NCBI GenBank assembly: GCA_964411125.1
Contig: CAYPJU010000017.1
Coordinates: 1 to 64,000, forward strand
Origin: JBFIHF01 sp964411125
Lineage (GTDB): Bacteria; Myxococcota_A; Bradymonadia; Bradymonadales; Bradymonadaceae
DNA length: 64,000 bases
Direction of reading: 5' to 3'
The translations under genes were made by a program, and so were the position numbers. The notes under the pieces are model-generated. The model had not been told where the DNA came from. It made no database searches and saw only the letters and a list, made by a program, of their open reading frames with translations. Shown here piece by piece: positions 1-8,760 of the stretch. How positions within the stretch are numbered: position 1 is the first letter of the stretch; every line of letters starts with the position of its first letter.

Positions 1-24
1 TCGCGCCTCGAGCGCAAAGCGCAG

Positions 25-52
25 TTGACTCCCCGATCTGTTACGCTAAAAG
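25..52 (+). promoter_or_regulatory. Possible sigma-70-type promoter
   Basis: TTGACT (25-30) is followed after 16 bases by TAAAAG (47-52). This gives 5/6 and 4/6 matches to the -35 and -10 consensus, placing a start near 58-60, about 60 bases before the chosen kinase start. Sequence match only. Confidence 0.3.
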
Positions 53-118
53 GACGCCGATCGGGAATTCGAGCGGCAATCGGTGCGGTTCGGGCTGCCG
101 AACCGAGCAGGAGAGACC

Positions 119-3100
119 GTGTCAGCGGCCAAACGTATCATCGCGGGGGGGAAGTTCATCCTCGACGAGCCCATCGGAAAAGGTGGGGTCGGTGAGGTGT
201 GGCGCGCGACCGGTGCGACCGGGGGCCGGCAGTTCGCGGTGAAGCTGCTTCGGAACGAGTATACGCAGAATCCCCAGCTTCGACGCCGTTTCTCGCGCGA
301 GGCACGCGCGGCGTCCCGACTTTCGCACCCCAATCTCGTGACGATCTACGCGTTCGGTGCGGACAACGACGCCGAGCTCTACATCGCGATGGAGCTCGCC
401 GAGGGGCCGACGTTGGCGAAGGCCGTACGCAAGGGCCTGTCGTACCGAAACATCCTGGAGGTCGCCGACCGCTTGCTCGCCGGGCTCGCCCACGCCCACG
501 CTCGTGGCGTCATCCATCGCGACCTCAAACCCGACAACGTCCTGCTCGCGAGCGCGCGGCTTCCCGAGAGCATCGGAACGCCGAAGATCGTCGATTTCGG
601 TATCGCGACCGTGCCGTACGAAGCGGAGATGGAGGTCGAGGTTCGCGACACCGACATGGGGGAAGTGGTCGGGACGCCCCGCTACATGAGCCCCGAGCAG
701 GCGATGGGGGAGCGAAACCTGGGCCCTCGTACCGACCTCTACAACGTCGGGCTCATCCTCTACGAGCTGGTGACGGGAACTCCACCGTTCGGTGACGAGA
801 CCGGGCTCGCCGTCATGTCGCGGCACGTCCACGAAGAGGTTCCGCAGATCGTTCCCCGCCCCGGCCTGGTCGTGCAGGACGAGTTCATCGAAGTCATCAT
901 GAAGGCGATCGAGAAGCGTGCCGTCGACCGCTGGTCGTCGGCGGGGGAGATGCGCGTCGCGCTGCAGCCGCTGCTCGAGTTCGCGCGCGAGGACCAGCTC
1001 TCTCAGCGCCAGCCGGCTGCGATCGAACGGGCGAGCGACGCGGACAGCGAGCCGCTCACTACGCCTCACGCCCGTCCCGATCTCGTGAAGCAGACGCTGG
1101 TCGAGACGGGAGCCCACCCTCAGATCGACGTCGGTCTCGGTGCCCTCTCCTACCGAATTCCTTTCATCGGGCGCGATCGCGAGCGCGGACGGCTTCGGAA
1201 CATCGCCGACCAGGCGCTCGCGGAGGGCTCCGGGGCGATCGTGTTGCTCGAAGGAGAGGCGGGGGTCGGCAAATCGCGGCTCGCACGCTGGCTCCGCGAA
1301 GAGATGGAGGAGCAGGGGACCTTCCGCGCCAACTCCGGGGCGTTCGTCCGCGGCGGCGCAGAGAGCATGCGTGGGCTGCAGGAGGTCGTCGACTCCATCT
1401 TCCGTACCCGCGGGCTGCCACGGGTGGGCGTGGAGGAGAAGATCGCAAAGCGCTTGCGCGACTGGGGGCACGACTCTCCCGAAGACTCCCGCGCGCTGAC
1501 CGACTTCGTGCGACCACGCGGCGCCGAAGAGGGGCGCGCGGCACCGTCGAGCTCGGCGCTCTTTGCGCTCCTCGCGCGACTCTTCGAACTCGCCGCTTCG
1601 AGCACCCCCCGGCTCGTCCTCCTCGACGACCTCCACTGGGCCGGGCGAGAGGTCGTGGAGTTCTTGGAGTACCTCGCCACCGAGTTTCGCCACCGGCGGA
1701 TCCCGATGATGATCGTGGCGACGATCCGAAGCGAAGACCTCGCCCAACGCCCCGAGCTGGAAGCGCTCGTCCGAAATCTCTCACGGCACGACGGGGAGAC
1801 GGTCGTGCGGCTGGAGATCGATCGGCTGGAGACCGTGGAGGGAGAGGACCTCGTCGGCCGCCTCCTCCCCTGCGACGACGCCCTGCGACGGATCATCCTG
1901 GAACGAGGTGGCGGGAACCCGCTGCACATCCTGATGCTCCTCCGCTACCTGCGCGAAGAGGACCTCCTCGAGTGGGTGGACGGGAAGTGGGTGCCGGCGC
2001 AAGAGGGTGAGATCGAGACGGTCGTGCCGCCGAGCCTCGGGGACCTCTTCAGGGTGCGAATCGAGCAGGCCGAGGCGCGTTACGACGCACGGGACCGATT
2101 GTCGAAGCTACTGAAACTCGCCGGTGTCCTCGGTTTCCGTTTCCATTACGAAGTGCTGCGGACCTTCGTGAAGCTGAGCAAGCTAGAGCTCCTCGCGAGC
2201 AACTTCGAGACCGACCTGGATCGACTGATCGCGGAAGGTTTCGTGGTGGAGGTCGACGGTCGCAACGACTGGTACGCCTTCTCGCACGGCCTGCTGCGCG
2301 ACTTCCTGCTGCGCGAGATCGGTCCGGCGAAGACGCGTCGGTTCCATCGGCTCGCCGCGGAAGCCTGGGAGTCGTCGCTAGGTGGCAACATCGAGTCGCA
2401 CGCGTTCGAAATCGCTCAGCACTGGGACGCGGCGCAGGACGACGAACGAGCGCTCGACTGGTATCTGCGCGCGGGTGAGTCCGCCCTCCACTCTTTCGTC
2501 CCCCGTCAGGCGATCGTGGCGTACGAGCGGGCGCTCGGAATCATGGATGCGAAGCTCGGGATCTCGCCCGACACACAGGCTCCGCTCGGGCAGCAGAAGT
2601 CCCTCGCCGATTTCGCCACCGCCAACGTCTCGGCGTTCGACTACCTCAGCGTTCTGTCGGTCATCGGCGACGTTCGCGAAGGGTTCGGAGAGTTCGACGT
2701 CGCCGAGCTCGCCTACCGGCGAGTCGTGCGGCTGACCGCTCGGGATGCAGGGCGCCTCGACGCACGTTTCGTGGAACCGCTCGGCGTGAGCTGGCTCGGT
2801 CTCGGGCACATCGCGTGGCAACGGGGAGACTTCGAAGCAGCGGAGTGGGCGTTCCGGAAGGTTCGCGAGATCGTGAAGCCGTACGCCGACGGCGCGATGC
2901 TCGACGGACAGGCGGCGCGGGGCCTGGCACGGGTCGCGTGGCATCGCGGCGAGTACGACTGGGCCGACGCCCTCGCGCGTGAGGCGCAGGAGAGCGCCGA
3001 GCGGCTCGGGGACGTCGGGGGGACCGCCGAAGCACTCTGGCTGCAGGGAGAGATTCAACGCATTCTCGGTCAGCCCGACCGAGCGCGGGCGCACTACCAG

Positions 3101-3772
3101 CGTTCGCTCGGCATCTACAAGGCCGCTCGGATCCCGACCGGGATCGCACGAAACCTCCTCAGTCTGGCGCAGGTGGCGCGCTATCAGAAGGACACGACGG
3201 GGGCCCGCGACCTCTATTCGCGCGCGCTCGCGCACTACGAGAATCTGGGCGATCGCCGCGGTGAGGGGATGTGCCAGAACGGTCTGGGGGAGGTCGCGCG
3301 GATCAATCAGCAGTACGAAGAGGCGGAGTTTTTCTACGCTCGCGCGCTCGAGATCTACGAGGGGATCGGGGCGGAGTACGACATCGCAGTGACGCTGACG
3401 AACCTCGGGCTCAACGCGATCGCGGTGCAGGACTACGACTCGGCGGTCGGCTACCTCCACGCAGCGCTCGCGATCGTCGACGCGGGGGATTACCCCTACG
3501 TGCTCGCAGCGATCGACTACAACCTCGCCCTCGTCTCGGCGTTGCGCGGTGAAGTGTCCGAAGAAGAGGTCTCGAACATCCTCGATCTCGCCGACGAGGT
3601 GGAGATCTTCGACATCGACTACGCGCAGCCCCTCGAACGCCTCGGCGAAGTCATCGTCGCGAGCGGGCGGTCCGAACAGGCGCAGGCGCTATGGCGCAAG
3701 GCGCTCGACATCTACGTCGACCTCGGGCTCACCGAGGACGAAGCGCGTGTTCGACGCCTCATATCCTCCTGA
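119..3772 (+). CDS. Ser/Thr protein kinase fused to an AAA ATPase and TPR array
   Basis: Large cytoplasmic signalling protein of 1217 residues. The kinase domain comes first: glycine loop GKGGVGEV at 20-27, ATP-anchoring Lys42, HRDLKPDN at 133-140 and DFG at 159-161, so it looks catalytically complete. A second nucleotide-binding module follows, with Walker A GEAGVGKS at 379-386 and a Walker B stretch ending in Asp503-Asp504. The C-terminal ~430 residues are a TPR solenoid. This kinase-ATPase-TPR layout is familiar in Myxococcota signalling proteins; the TPRs probably bind a partner that gates the ATPase. I chose the GTG at 119 because AGGAG (109-113) sits five bases upstream. An in-frame GTG at 83 would add 12 residues with no ribosome site. 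No transmembrane segment is seen. The substrate is unknown. Confidence 0.9.
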   Translation: MSAAKRIIAGGKFILDEPIGKGGVGEVWRATGATGGRQFAVKLLRNEYTQNPQLRRRFSREARAASRLSHPNLVTIYAFGADNDAELYIAMELAEGPTLAKAVRKGLSYRNILEVADRLLAGLAHAHARGVIHRDLKPDNVLLASARLPESIGTPKIVDFGIATVPYEAEMEVEVRDTDMGEVVGTPRYMSPEQAMGERNLGPRTDLYNVGLILYELVTGTPPFGDETGLAVMSRHVHEEVPQIVPRPGLVVQDEFIEVIMKAIEKRAVDRWSSAGEMRVALQPLLEFAREDQLSQRQPAAIERASDADSEPLTTPHARPDLVKQTLVETGAHPQIDVGLGALSYRIPFIGRDRERGRLRNIADQALAEGSGAIVLLEGEAGVGKSRLARWLREEMEEQGTFRANSGAFVRGGAESMRGLQEVVDSIFRTRGLPRVGVEEKIAKRLRDWGHDSPEDSRALTDFVRPRGAEEGRAAPSSSALFALLARLFELAASSTPRLVLLDDLHWAGREVVEFLEYLATEFRHRRIPMMIVATIRSEDLAQRPELEALVRNLSRHDGETVVRLEIDRLETVEGEDLVGRLLPCDDALRRIILERGGGNPLHILMLLRYLREEDLLEWVDGKWVPAQEGEIETVVPPSLGDLFRVRIEQAEARYDARDRLSKLLKLAGVLGFRFHYEVLRTFVKLSKLELLASNFETDLDRLIAEGFVVEVDGRNDWYAFSHGLLRDFLLREIGPAKTRRFHRLAAEAWESSLGGNIESHAFEIAQHWDAAQDDERALDWYLRAGESALHSFVPRQAIVAYERALGIMDAKLGISPDTQAPLGQQKSLADFATANVSAFDYLSVLSVIGDVREGFGEFDVAELAYRRVVRLTARDAGRLDARFVEPLGVSWLGLGHIAWQRGDFEAAEWAFRKVREIVKPYADGAMLDGQAARGLARVAWHRGEYDWADALAREAQESAERLGDVGGTAEALWLQGEIQRILGQPDRARAHYQRSLGIYKAARIPTGIARNLLSLAQVARYQKDTTGARDLYSRALAHYENLGDRRGEGMCQNGLGEVARINQQYEEAEFFYARALEIYEGIGAEYDIAVTLTNLGLNAIAVQDYDSAVGYLHAALAIVDAGDYPYVLAAIDYNLALVSALRGEVSEEEVSNILDLADEVEIFDIDYAQPLERLGEVIVASGRSEQAQALWRKALDIYVDLGLTEDEARVRRLISS

Positions 3773-3898
3773 TTCGCCCCCACGTCTTCAGCTAGCCCGG
3801 CACACCAGCGGTTGACCCCCGCGGTTTGATGTACACTTTTGTATACGCAGCCCCATGATTTGAATGCTTTGCTGCGCCAATTGATTGCTGAGTGAAAA

Positions 3899-6778
3899 AT
3901 GCACGCACCTTTCCGTCTTTCGATATCGAAGACCGCCATCGCCCTCGTGAGCGTCCCGGTTGTCCTGTTGGTCCTCGTCCTCGTCGGGTGGCACATCGCC
4001 GAAGAGAAGGCGGGGGATGCCGTCCGCGCGAAGGCCTCGGCGCACGGTTTCGAGGTCTCCTGGGACGATCTGGACGCGTGGCCGTGGGGCGGCGTGGAGT
4101 TCGAGAACTTCGAGGTCGCCCGCGACGACGTGACGCTCGCGACGTTCGAAGAGCTGCTCGTCGACGTGAAGTGGTTCCATCGGCAGACGCTCGACATGAA
4201 CCCGCCGATCCAGCGCGTCGAAGCGAAGCGCGGGGTGCTATCACCGCCCAACGTCTTCGACGACGCCGAGCAGTCTTCCCCGGCGCAGGCTGCGACCGAC
4301 CCCGTGGTCGGCTACGCGGCGAGAGTCGCGAAGATGTTCGGCGGCGAGCCACCGACGTTGGAGTTCGAAAACGTGAAGGTCGATGCGTCGCTGTTCGGCG
4401 GGCCGATCTCCGAGGCGATGCTGCACGAGTTCGAGACCGACCTCGACGGCGACGAATGGTCCGGGATGGGGCGGATGTCGCTCGTGGTGCGCGACACACC
4501 CGGGCTGACGATCCCGGGGGAGGCTCGGGTCTCGGCCGGAATGCGACGGATTGACGGCGTCTGGGAAGCTCTCCCGGCTCGGGTCGAGTTCGAGACAGAT
4601 GTAGAGTTCGAGGTCCAGAAGAACCTGTCGGTGAGTTTCGGTGAGGTTTCGTTCGATCCCCAAAGAGGGCTCGCGATCGGTGACGTGAAGGTCCCGGGGT
4701 TCGGGACCGCGGCGCTGGTCGGCGCCTCCCCGCTTCGGGCGGTCGTGAAGCAAGACCTCGACGCCATCGAGGAAGTTCGAGTCCGAGGTGCGCAGATCGA
4801 GCTGCCCGAGGGGATCCTCGATGGAAGGCTCGCGCAGCGAAGCGAGTCGGTGAGTGCCACACCGAAAGAAGAGGGGGAGGAGCCCGAGGCACGCGCCGAA
4901 AACTTCGACGCAGTGCTGAAGCGCGGGTGGGACGAAGTATTCGCCCGGGCCCGGGCGCTGGCGGATCGACTCGACGCGAAGTTGCCCCAGCGCGTGCTGG
5001 TGCAAGAGAGTTCGCTCGTCGTGGGCGATCGGGCTGTGGACGCCGTCGAGGCGTTCTGGTCCGGCGGTGACCACCCGGAATGGTCGGTCACTTTTGCCGC
5101 ACGGGAGGGAGAGACGGCGGTGGGAACGTTCTCGTCCTGGGGAAAGATCGACGAACTTGCGACCCTTCGGATCGAGGGAGCCAGTGTCGACATGGGTTGG
5201 CTCAACGAGAAACTCGCGGCTCACCTCCCTTTCACGATCGAGGCGTCGGGGCAGGTCGACTTCGAGCTGGAGCTCGAGGAGGACGCCTCGGGTGCCCGTC
5301 CGTTCGGTGGGACGGTAGCTGTCCGTGACGCGACGATCGTCGAAGAGAAGCTCGCCGAGGAGCCGATCGCGTTGAAATCGGCAACCTACCGCTTCGAAGG
5401 GCGACATCTGCCTGGCGCGAAAGTCGCCGAACCGACTCTGATCGCGCACCCGTTCGGGTACGCATCGGTCCCGGACGGCGCGAAGAAGGGATCGCTGCAC
5501 ATCGACCGTGGGATCGTGACGATCGGCGAGCTCACGGGGGAGGCGACCGGCTCGGTCTACGGGCTCGCCGCGCTCCCCGAAGATCTCCCCGGACGCGTGG
5601 ACCTTCGCATCGACCTGCCTCCCACCGACGTGCAGACGATCTGGGAGACGATCCCCGAGGCCGTCCGCGGTCCGATCGCCGAGAGCCGCTATCGTGGAAC
5701 GTTCGCGTGGACGTTCGACGTGGAAGCTCCGCTCTACAACATGAGCAAGATGCGGTGGAACGGTAAGCCGAAGCTCACGAACTTCGACATCGTCGACATG
5801 CCACGAGACGTCGACGTGCGGCGGCTCATCAAAGGCGGAACGTTCGTGATCGACGACCCGAAGCTCGACTTCCGGCGAGAGATCACGATCCCTCCGATGC
5901 GCTCGGAGCGCGATCCTCGCGGGCAGACGTCGAAGCCGGCGTGGAAGGGCAAGCCGGTCCAGGGCGAACTGTGTGGCGATTACGTCTACGTCCCGCTCGA
6001 CCAGATCTCGCCGTACCTACCCGATGGGGTCCTCACGACCGAAGACGGGTCCTTCTACCGCCACGACGGATTCAACCGAGCGGCGATCCGAGACTCGATG
6101 GAGCGCAACATCGAAGAGCGCGAGTTCGTCCGGGGCGCGTCGACCATCTCGATGCAGCTCGTCAAGAATCTGTTCCTGACGGGCAAGAAGACGGTCTCGC
6201 GCAAGATCCGCGAGGCGTGGCTCGTGTGGCTGATGGAGAACTCGGTACGCGTTCCGAAGACACGGATCATCGAGATCTATCTCAACGTCATCGAGTACGG
6301 TCCCGGCGTCTTCGGCGTCAATCACGGCTCGCTCTACTTCTTCGGGAAACGGCCCGACGAGCTGAGCGTCAACGAGGTCTCCTGGTTCGTGAGCACTTTC
6401 CCCGGACCGAAGCTCCATCACGAAAAGTTCGAGAGAGGAGCGGTCCCCGGGTACTGGTGGAACAAGATGCAGCGCTACATCGACGCGATGTATCGAAACG
6501 GACGGATCGACGAGTACGAGCTGCTGACGGCGAAGAAAGCTGCGCCGCGGTTCCGCTCGGCCAAGTCGGACTGCACCGACGACCTGGGCCTGAACAACCC
6601 CCACGTCTGGGCAGAAGAGGTCGAGCTGGAGCGACAGAAGATGCACGATCTGCGCGTCGTGCAGGGATGGGAGCGTTCGAAGGTGCTCGAAGCCGACCTC
6701 GACGCGATGCACTACGGTCCGTTCGGTGGCTTCGGTCCGTTGCAGGAAGATCCCACCGGGTTGCCGGCCGAGGAGTGA
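3899..6778 (+). CDS. Peptidoglycan glycosyltransferase (GT51) with long AsmA-like N-terminal region
   Basis: Membrane-anchored transglycosylase that would polymerise glycan strands from lipid II. A transmembrane helix (about residues 13-32) leads into ~620 periplasmic residues rich in beta-strand-like sequence. These resemble AsmA/DUF748-type proteins by composition, but I cannot confirm the family. The GT51 domain occupies about 690-880: the catalytic Glu715 lies in TEDGSFYRHDGF, and GASTISMQLVKN begins at 746, both hallmark motifs. There is no transpeptidase domain, so this is a monofunctional enzyme, but at 959 residues it is about four times the length of MtgA. ATG start at 3899. The gene converges on the MFS transporter with six bases between stops. 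The N-terminal region may position the enzyme or bind an envelope partner (inference). Confidence 0.88.
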   Translation: MHAPFRLSISKTAIALVSVPVVLLVLVLVGWHIAEEKAGDAVRAKASAHGFEVSWDDLDAWPWGGVEFENFEVARDDVTLATFEELLVDVKWFHRQTLDMNPPIQRVEAKRGVLSPPNVFDDAEQSSPAQAATDPVVGYAARVAKMFGGEPPTLEFENVKVDASLFGGPISEAMLHEFETDLDGDEWSGMGRMSLVVRDTPGLTIPGEARVSAGMRRIDGVWEALPARVEFETDVEFEVQKNLSVSFGEVSFDPQRGLAIGDVKVPGFGTAALVGASPLRAVVKQDLDAIEEVRVRGAQIELPEGILDGRLAQRSESVSATPKEEGEEPEARAENFDAVLKRGWDEVFARARALADRLDAKLPQRVLVQESSLVVGDRAVDAVEAFWSGGDHPEWSVTFAAREGETAVGTFSSWGKIDELATLRIEGASVDMGWLNEKLAAHLPFTIEASGQVDFELELEEDASGARPFGGTVAVRDATIVEEKLAEEPIALKSATYRFEGRHLPGAKVAEPTLIAHPFGYASVPDGAKKGSLHIDRGIVTIGELTGEATGSVYGLAALPEDLPGRVDLRIDLPPTDVQTIWETIPEAVRGPIAESRYRGTFAWTFDVEAPLYNMSKMRWNGKPKLTNFDIVDMPRDVDVRRLIKGGTFVIDDPKLDFRREITIPPMRSERDPRGQTSKPAWKGKPVQGELCGDYVYVPLDQISPYLPDGVLTTEDGSFYRHDGFNRAAIRDSMERNIEEREFVRGASTISMQLVKNLFLTGKKTVSRKIREAWLVWLMENSVRVPKTRIIEIYLNVIEYGPGVFGVNHGSLYFFGKRPDELSVNEVSWFVSTFPGPKLHHEKFERGAVPGYWWNKMQRYIDAMYRNGRIDEYELLTAKKAAPRFRSAKSDCTDDLGLNNPHVWAEEVELERQKMHDLRVVQGWERSKVLEADLDAMHYGPFGGFGPLQEDPTGLPAEE

Positions 6779-6784
6779 TCGGCG

Positions 6785-8092
6785 TCAGTCGTTTTCGAAG
6801 GTCCGCGGGATCGGGACCCGCAGCAGGAGAAGGCCGCCGACGACGAAGTACCCGACGACGAGCAGCAGGGCGTAGCGCCGCGAGCCGATGGCATCCGAGA
6901 GGAACCCGAAGCCCATCCCCAGGATGATCGAGACCCGCATGAACATCCCCCAGAACCCGAACATCTGGGCGGAACGGTCGGCAGGGGAGAGCAACCCGAC
7001 GACCGCGCGGCTCGAACTCTGAATGGAGCCGATCCCCGACCCCGCTACGATCGCGATTCCGTAAAACACCTGAACTGGCTCGAGCCCGGTCAAACCGGCG
7101 AGCTGCTGGAGGAAAAAGATGGCGAGGATCCCGGCGATCCACCAGGCGATGGTGAGGAGGACAGTGTTCTTCGCGCCCAGCTTCGTCTCGAGGAAGCCGA
7201 ACCCCAGCGCCCCGAGCGCCGCCGAAATCTGAAGGATCAGGAAGAGGCTGATGAGGTCGGCCGTCGACATCGCGAGCTCGGCTTTCGCGTAGATCCCGAT
7301 GAACTTGATGACGACCTCGAGCCCGGCCATGTAGACGGTGAAGGCGATGAAGAAACGGAAGAGGATCGGGTAGCTCTTCACGAGCGCCCACGACTGAGTC
7401 AGCTCTGTGAGGCCAGCCCGAAAGAGCTCGGGAGCCCGAGCCTCCTCGTAGCCGGGGCGCGGCTTCGAGCGATCGTGTACGAGGACGAAGGTCGGAACCG
7501 CCGCGCAGGTATAGAAGATGGCGATCAGGACCATCGCCATCTGGTTCTGGTCGACGTAGCTCGCGAGATCTACGGCGGGGTCAGCTTTGATGGCGAACTG
7601 CACCAGGACCAGCGACGTGAGACCACCGAAGTAACCGAGGCCCCAGCCGAGACCGGAGATGATCCCCATCGTCTTCTTCGTGGCGAGGTCGGGGAGGAAA
7701 CTGCCGCAGAAAGCTTCGCCGAGCATGAACGCACAGTTCGACACCGTGATGAGAGCGACCGCGAGCCAGACCTCGCCGGGCTCCACGAAGAGGAGCATCG
7801 CGGTCCCGAGCGCGCACGCTACGGTCGTGTACGCGAGGTAGCGCTTCTTGTGGCCCGCGTAATCGCAGATCGCGCCGACGAGGGGAGACAGGATGATCGC
7901 GAGCACCGTGGAGGCGATCATCGCGATCGACCAGTAGGTGTCTCGGACCTCCGAGCCCTCCGGCACGATGTACTCGACGAAGAACGCCGAGTAGAGAAGC
8001 GAGATCACGACGGTCGTGTAGCTCGAGTTGGCGAAGTCGTACATCGCCCACCCGAAAATCTCGCGCTTTTGCACGGGCCTGGATTCGGACAT
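6785..8092 (-). CDS. MFS transporter, Atg22/UMF1 type
   Basis: Inner-membrane transporter of 435 residues with about twelve hydrophobic helices. The N-terminal signature WAMYDFANSSYTTVV is typical of the Atg22-like (UMF1) branch of the major facilitator superfamily, whose yeast member exports amino acids from the vacuole. The bacterial substrate is not established. I chose the ATG at 8092 (MSESRPVQ), which places the signature about 14 residues from the N-terminus as in relatives. Upstream in-frame starts exist at 8113 (ATG) and 8164 (GTG), none with a clear ribosome site. It lies downstream of the zinc-ribbon gene on the same strand and is probably co-transcribed with it. Confidence 0.85.
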   Translation of the reverse strand: MSESRPVQKREIFGWAMYDFANSSYTTVVISLLYSAFFVEYIVPEGSEVRDTYWSIAMIASTVLAIILSPLVGAICDYAGHKKRYLAYTTVACALGTAMLLFVEPGEVWLAVALITVSNCAFMLGEAFCGSFLPDLATKKTMGIISGLGWGLGYFGGLTSLVLVQFAIKADPAVDLASYVDQNQMAMVLIAIFYTCAAVPTFVLVHDRSKPRPGYEEARAPELFRAGLTELTQSWALVKSYPILFRFFIAFTVYMAGLEVVIKFIGIYAKAELAMSTADLISLFLILQISAALGALGFGFLETKLGAKNTVLLTIAWWIAGILAIFFLQQLAGLTGLEPVQVFYGIAIVAGSGIGSIQSSSRAVVGLLSPADRSAQMFGFWGMFMRVSIILGMGFGFLSDAIGSRRYALLLVVGYFVVGGLLLLRVPIPRTFEND

Positions 8093-8179
8093 GCCCGAAG
8101 GTCGCACGCTCATGGCGGCGTTGTCGAGCTTTTCGGCGGATGGTGGGGGCTTCGTTCGACCCACGGGTCGAGGCCAGCG

Positions 8180-8722
8180 CTACTTCTTCTTTCGGATGAA
8201 GACGTTGTCGCCGAGATCGTGGCGCGGAGCGCGAGGTTCGGGAGCCTCTTCCTCGCGCTGCTTCTCGAGGAAGCAGTCGTAGCAGTCGTAGGTGCGATCG
8301 GGGTGGGGCTTGAACGGAAGGTCGCTCTCGACCCCGCACGTCATGCAGATGAACCGAAACATCTGTTTCTTCTTCTGCTCGTCGCGTTTCTGCTGCTGGA
8401 CGAGGGCCCAGCGGGAGTCCTCGCCGGCGCGTTCTGCCATGCAGGAGCGGCAGAGGACTTCGCTCATCGGGACGCCCTTGGGGACGTAATCGAGTTCGTC
8501 GTCGAGCCCGCACTCCGAGCAGGTGATGTTGAACGACACCCGCGTGTCGTGCTTGCGGCGCGGTGCTTTGGTGACGTTACTGAGGTCGTACGTCTTCCCC
8601 CCCGTCTCGTCGAAGCATTCGCGGCAGAGCAGCTCGTCGGGATTTCGCGGCTGAAAGCCGACGGTCCCGAGTTCACCGCACCGCTTGCACTCGAATTCGT
8701 ACTGCTGGCGTGCGTCGTTCAT
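8180..8722 (-). CDS. Protein with three tandem zinc ribbons
   Basis: Small soluble protein of 180 residues built from three copies of a treble-clef or ribbon-like unit. Each copy has two CxxC knuckles about 18-22 residues apart: CKRC/CREC, CSEC/CRSC and CMTC/CYDC. Each unit should bind one zinc ion. The linker between units 2 and 3 is rich in Gln, Lys and Glu, and the tail is charged and basic (IRKKK). No catalytic domain is visible, so a nucleic-acid or protein-binding role is likely but unproven. The ATG at 8722 is chosen because longer in-frame versions run into the preceding lipoprotein gene, which ends at 8761. Confidence 0.75.
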   Translation of the reverse strand: MNDARQQYEFECKRCGELGTVGFQPRNPDELLCRECFDETGGKTYDLSNVTKAPRRKHDTRVSFNITCSECGLDDELDYVPKGVPMSEVLCRSCMAERAGEDSRWALVQQQKRDEQKKKQMFRFICMTCGVESDLPFKPHPDRTYDCYDCFLEKQREEEAPEPRAPRHDLGDNVFIRKKK

Positions 8723-8760
8723 GTGGAGCCAAACGTTTGTACAGCGCAGATATTCCGCGC

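Noticed and set aside
122..1747. 541-codon minus-strand frame over the first kinase
   Set aside because: Antisense of conserved kinase and ATPase motifs; composition typical of GC-rich shadow frames.
3830..3846. TGTACA and GTATAC palindromes plus TTGACC before the transglycosylase gene
   Set aside because: The -35/-10 spacing does not fit; two six-base palindromes are expected by chance in AT-rich gaps.
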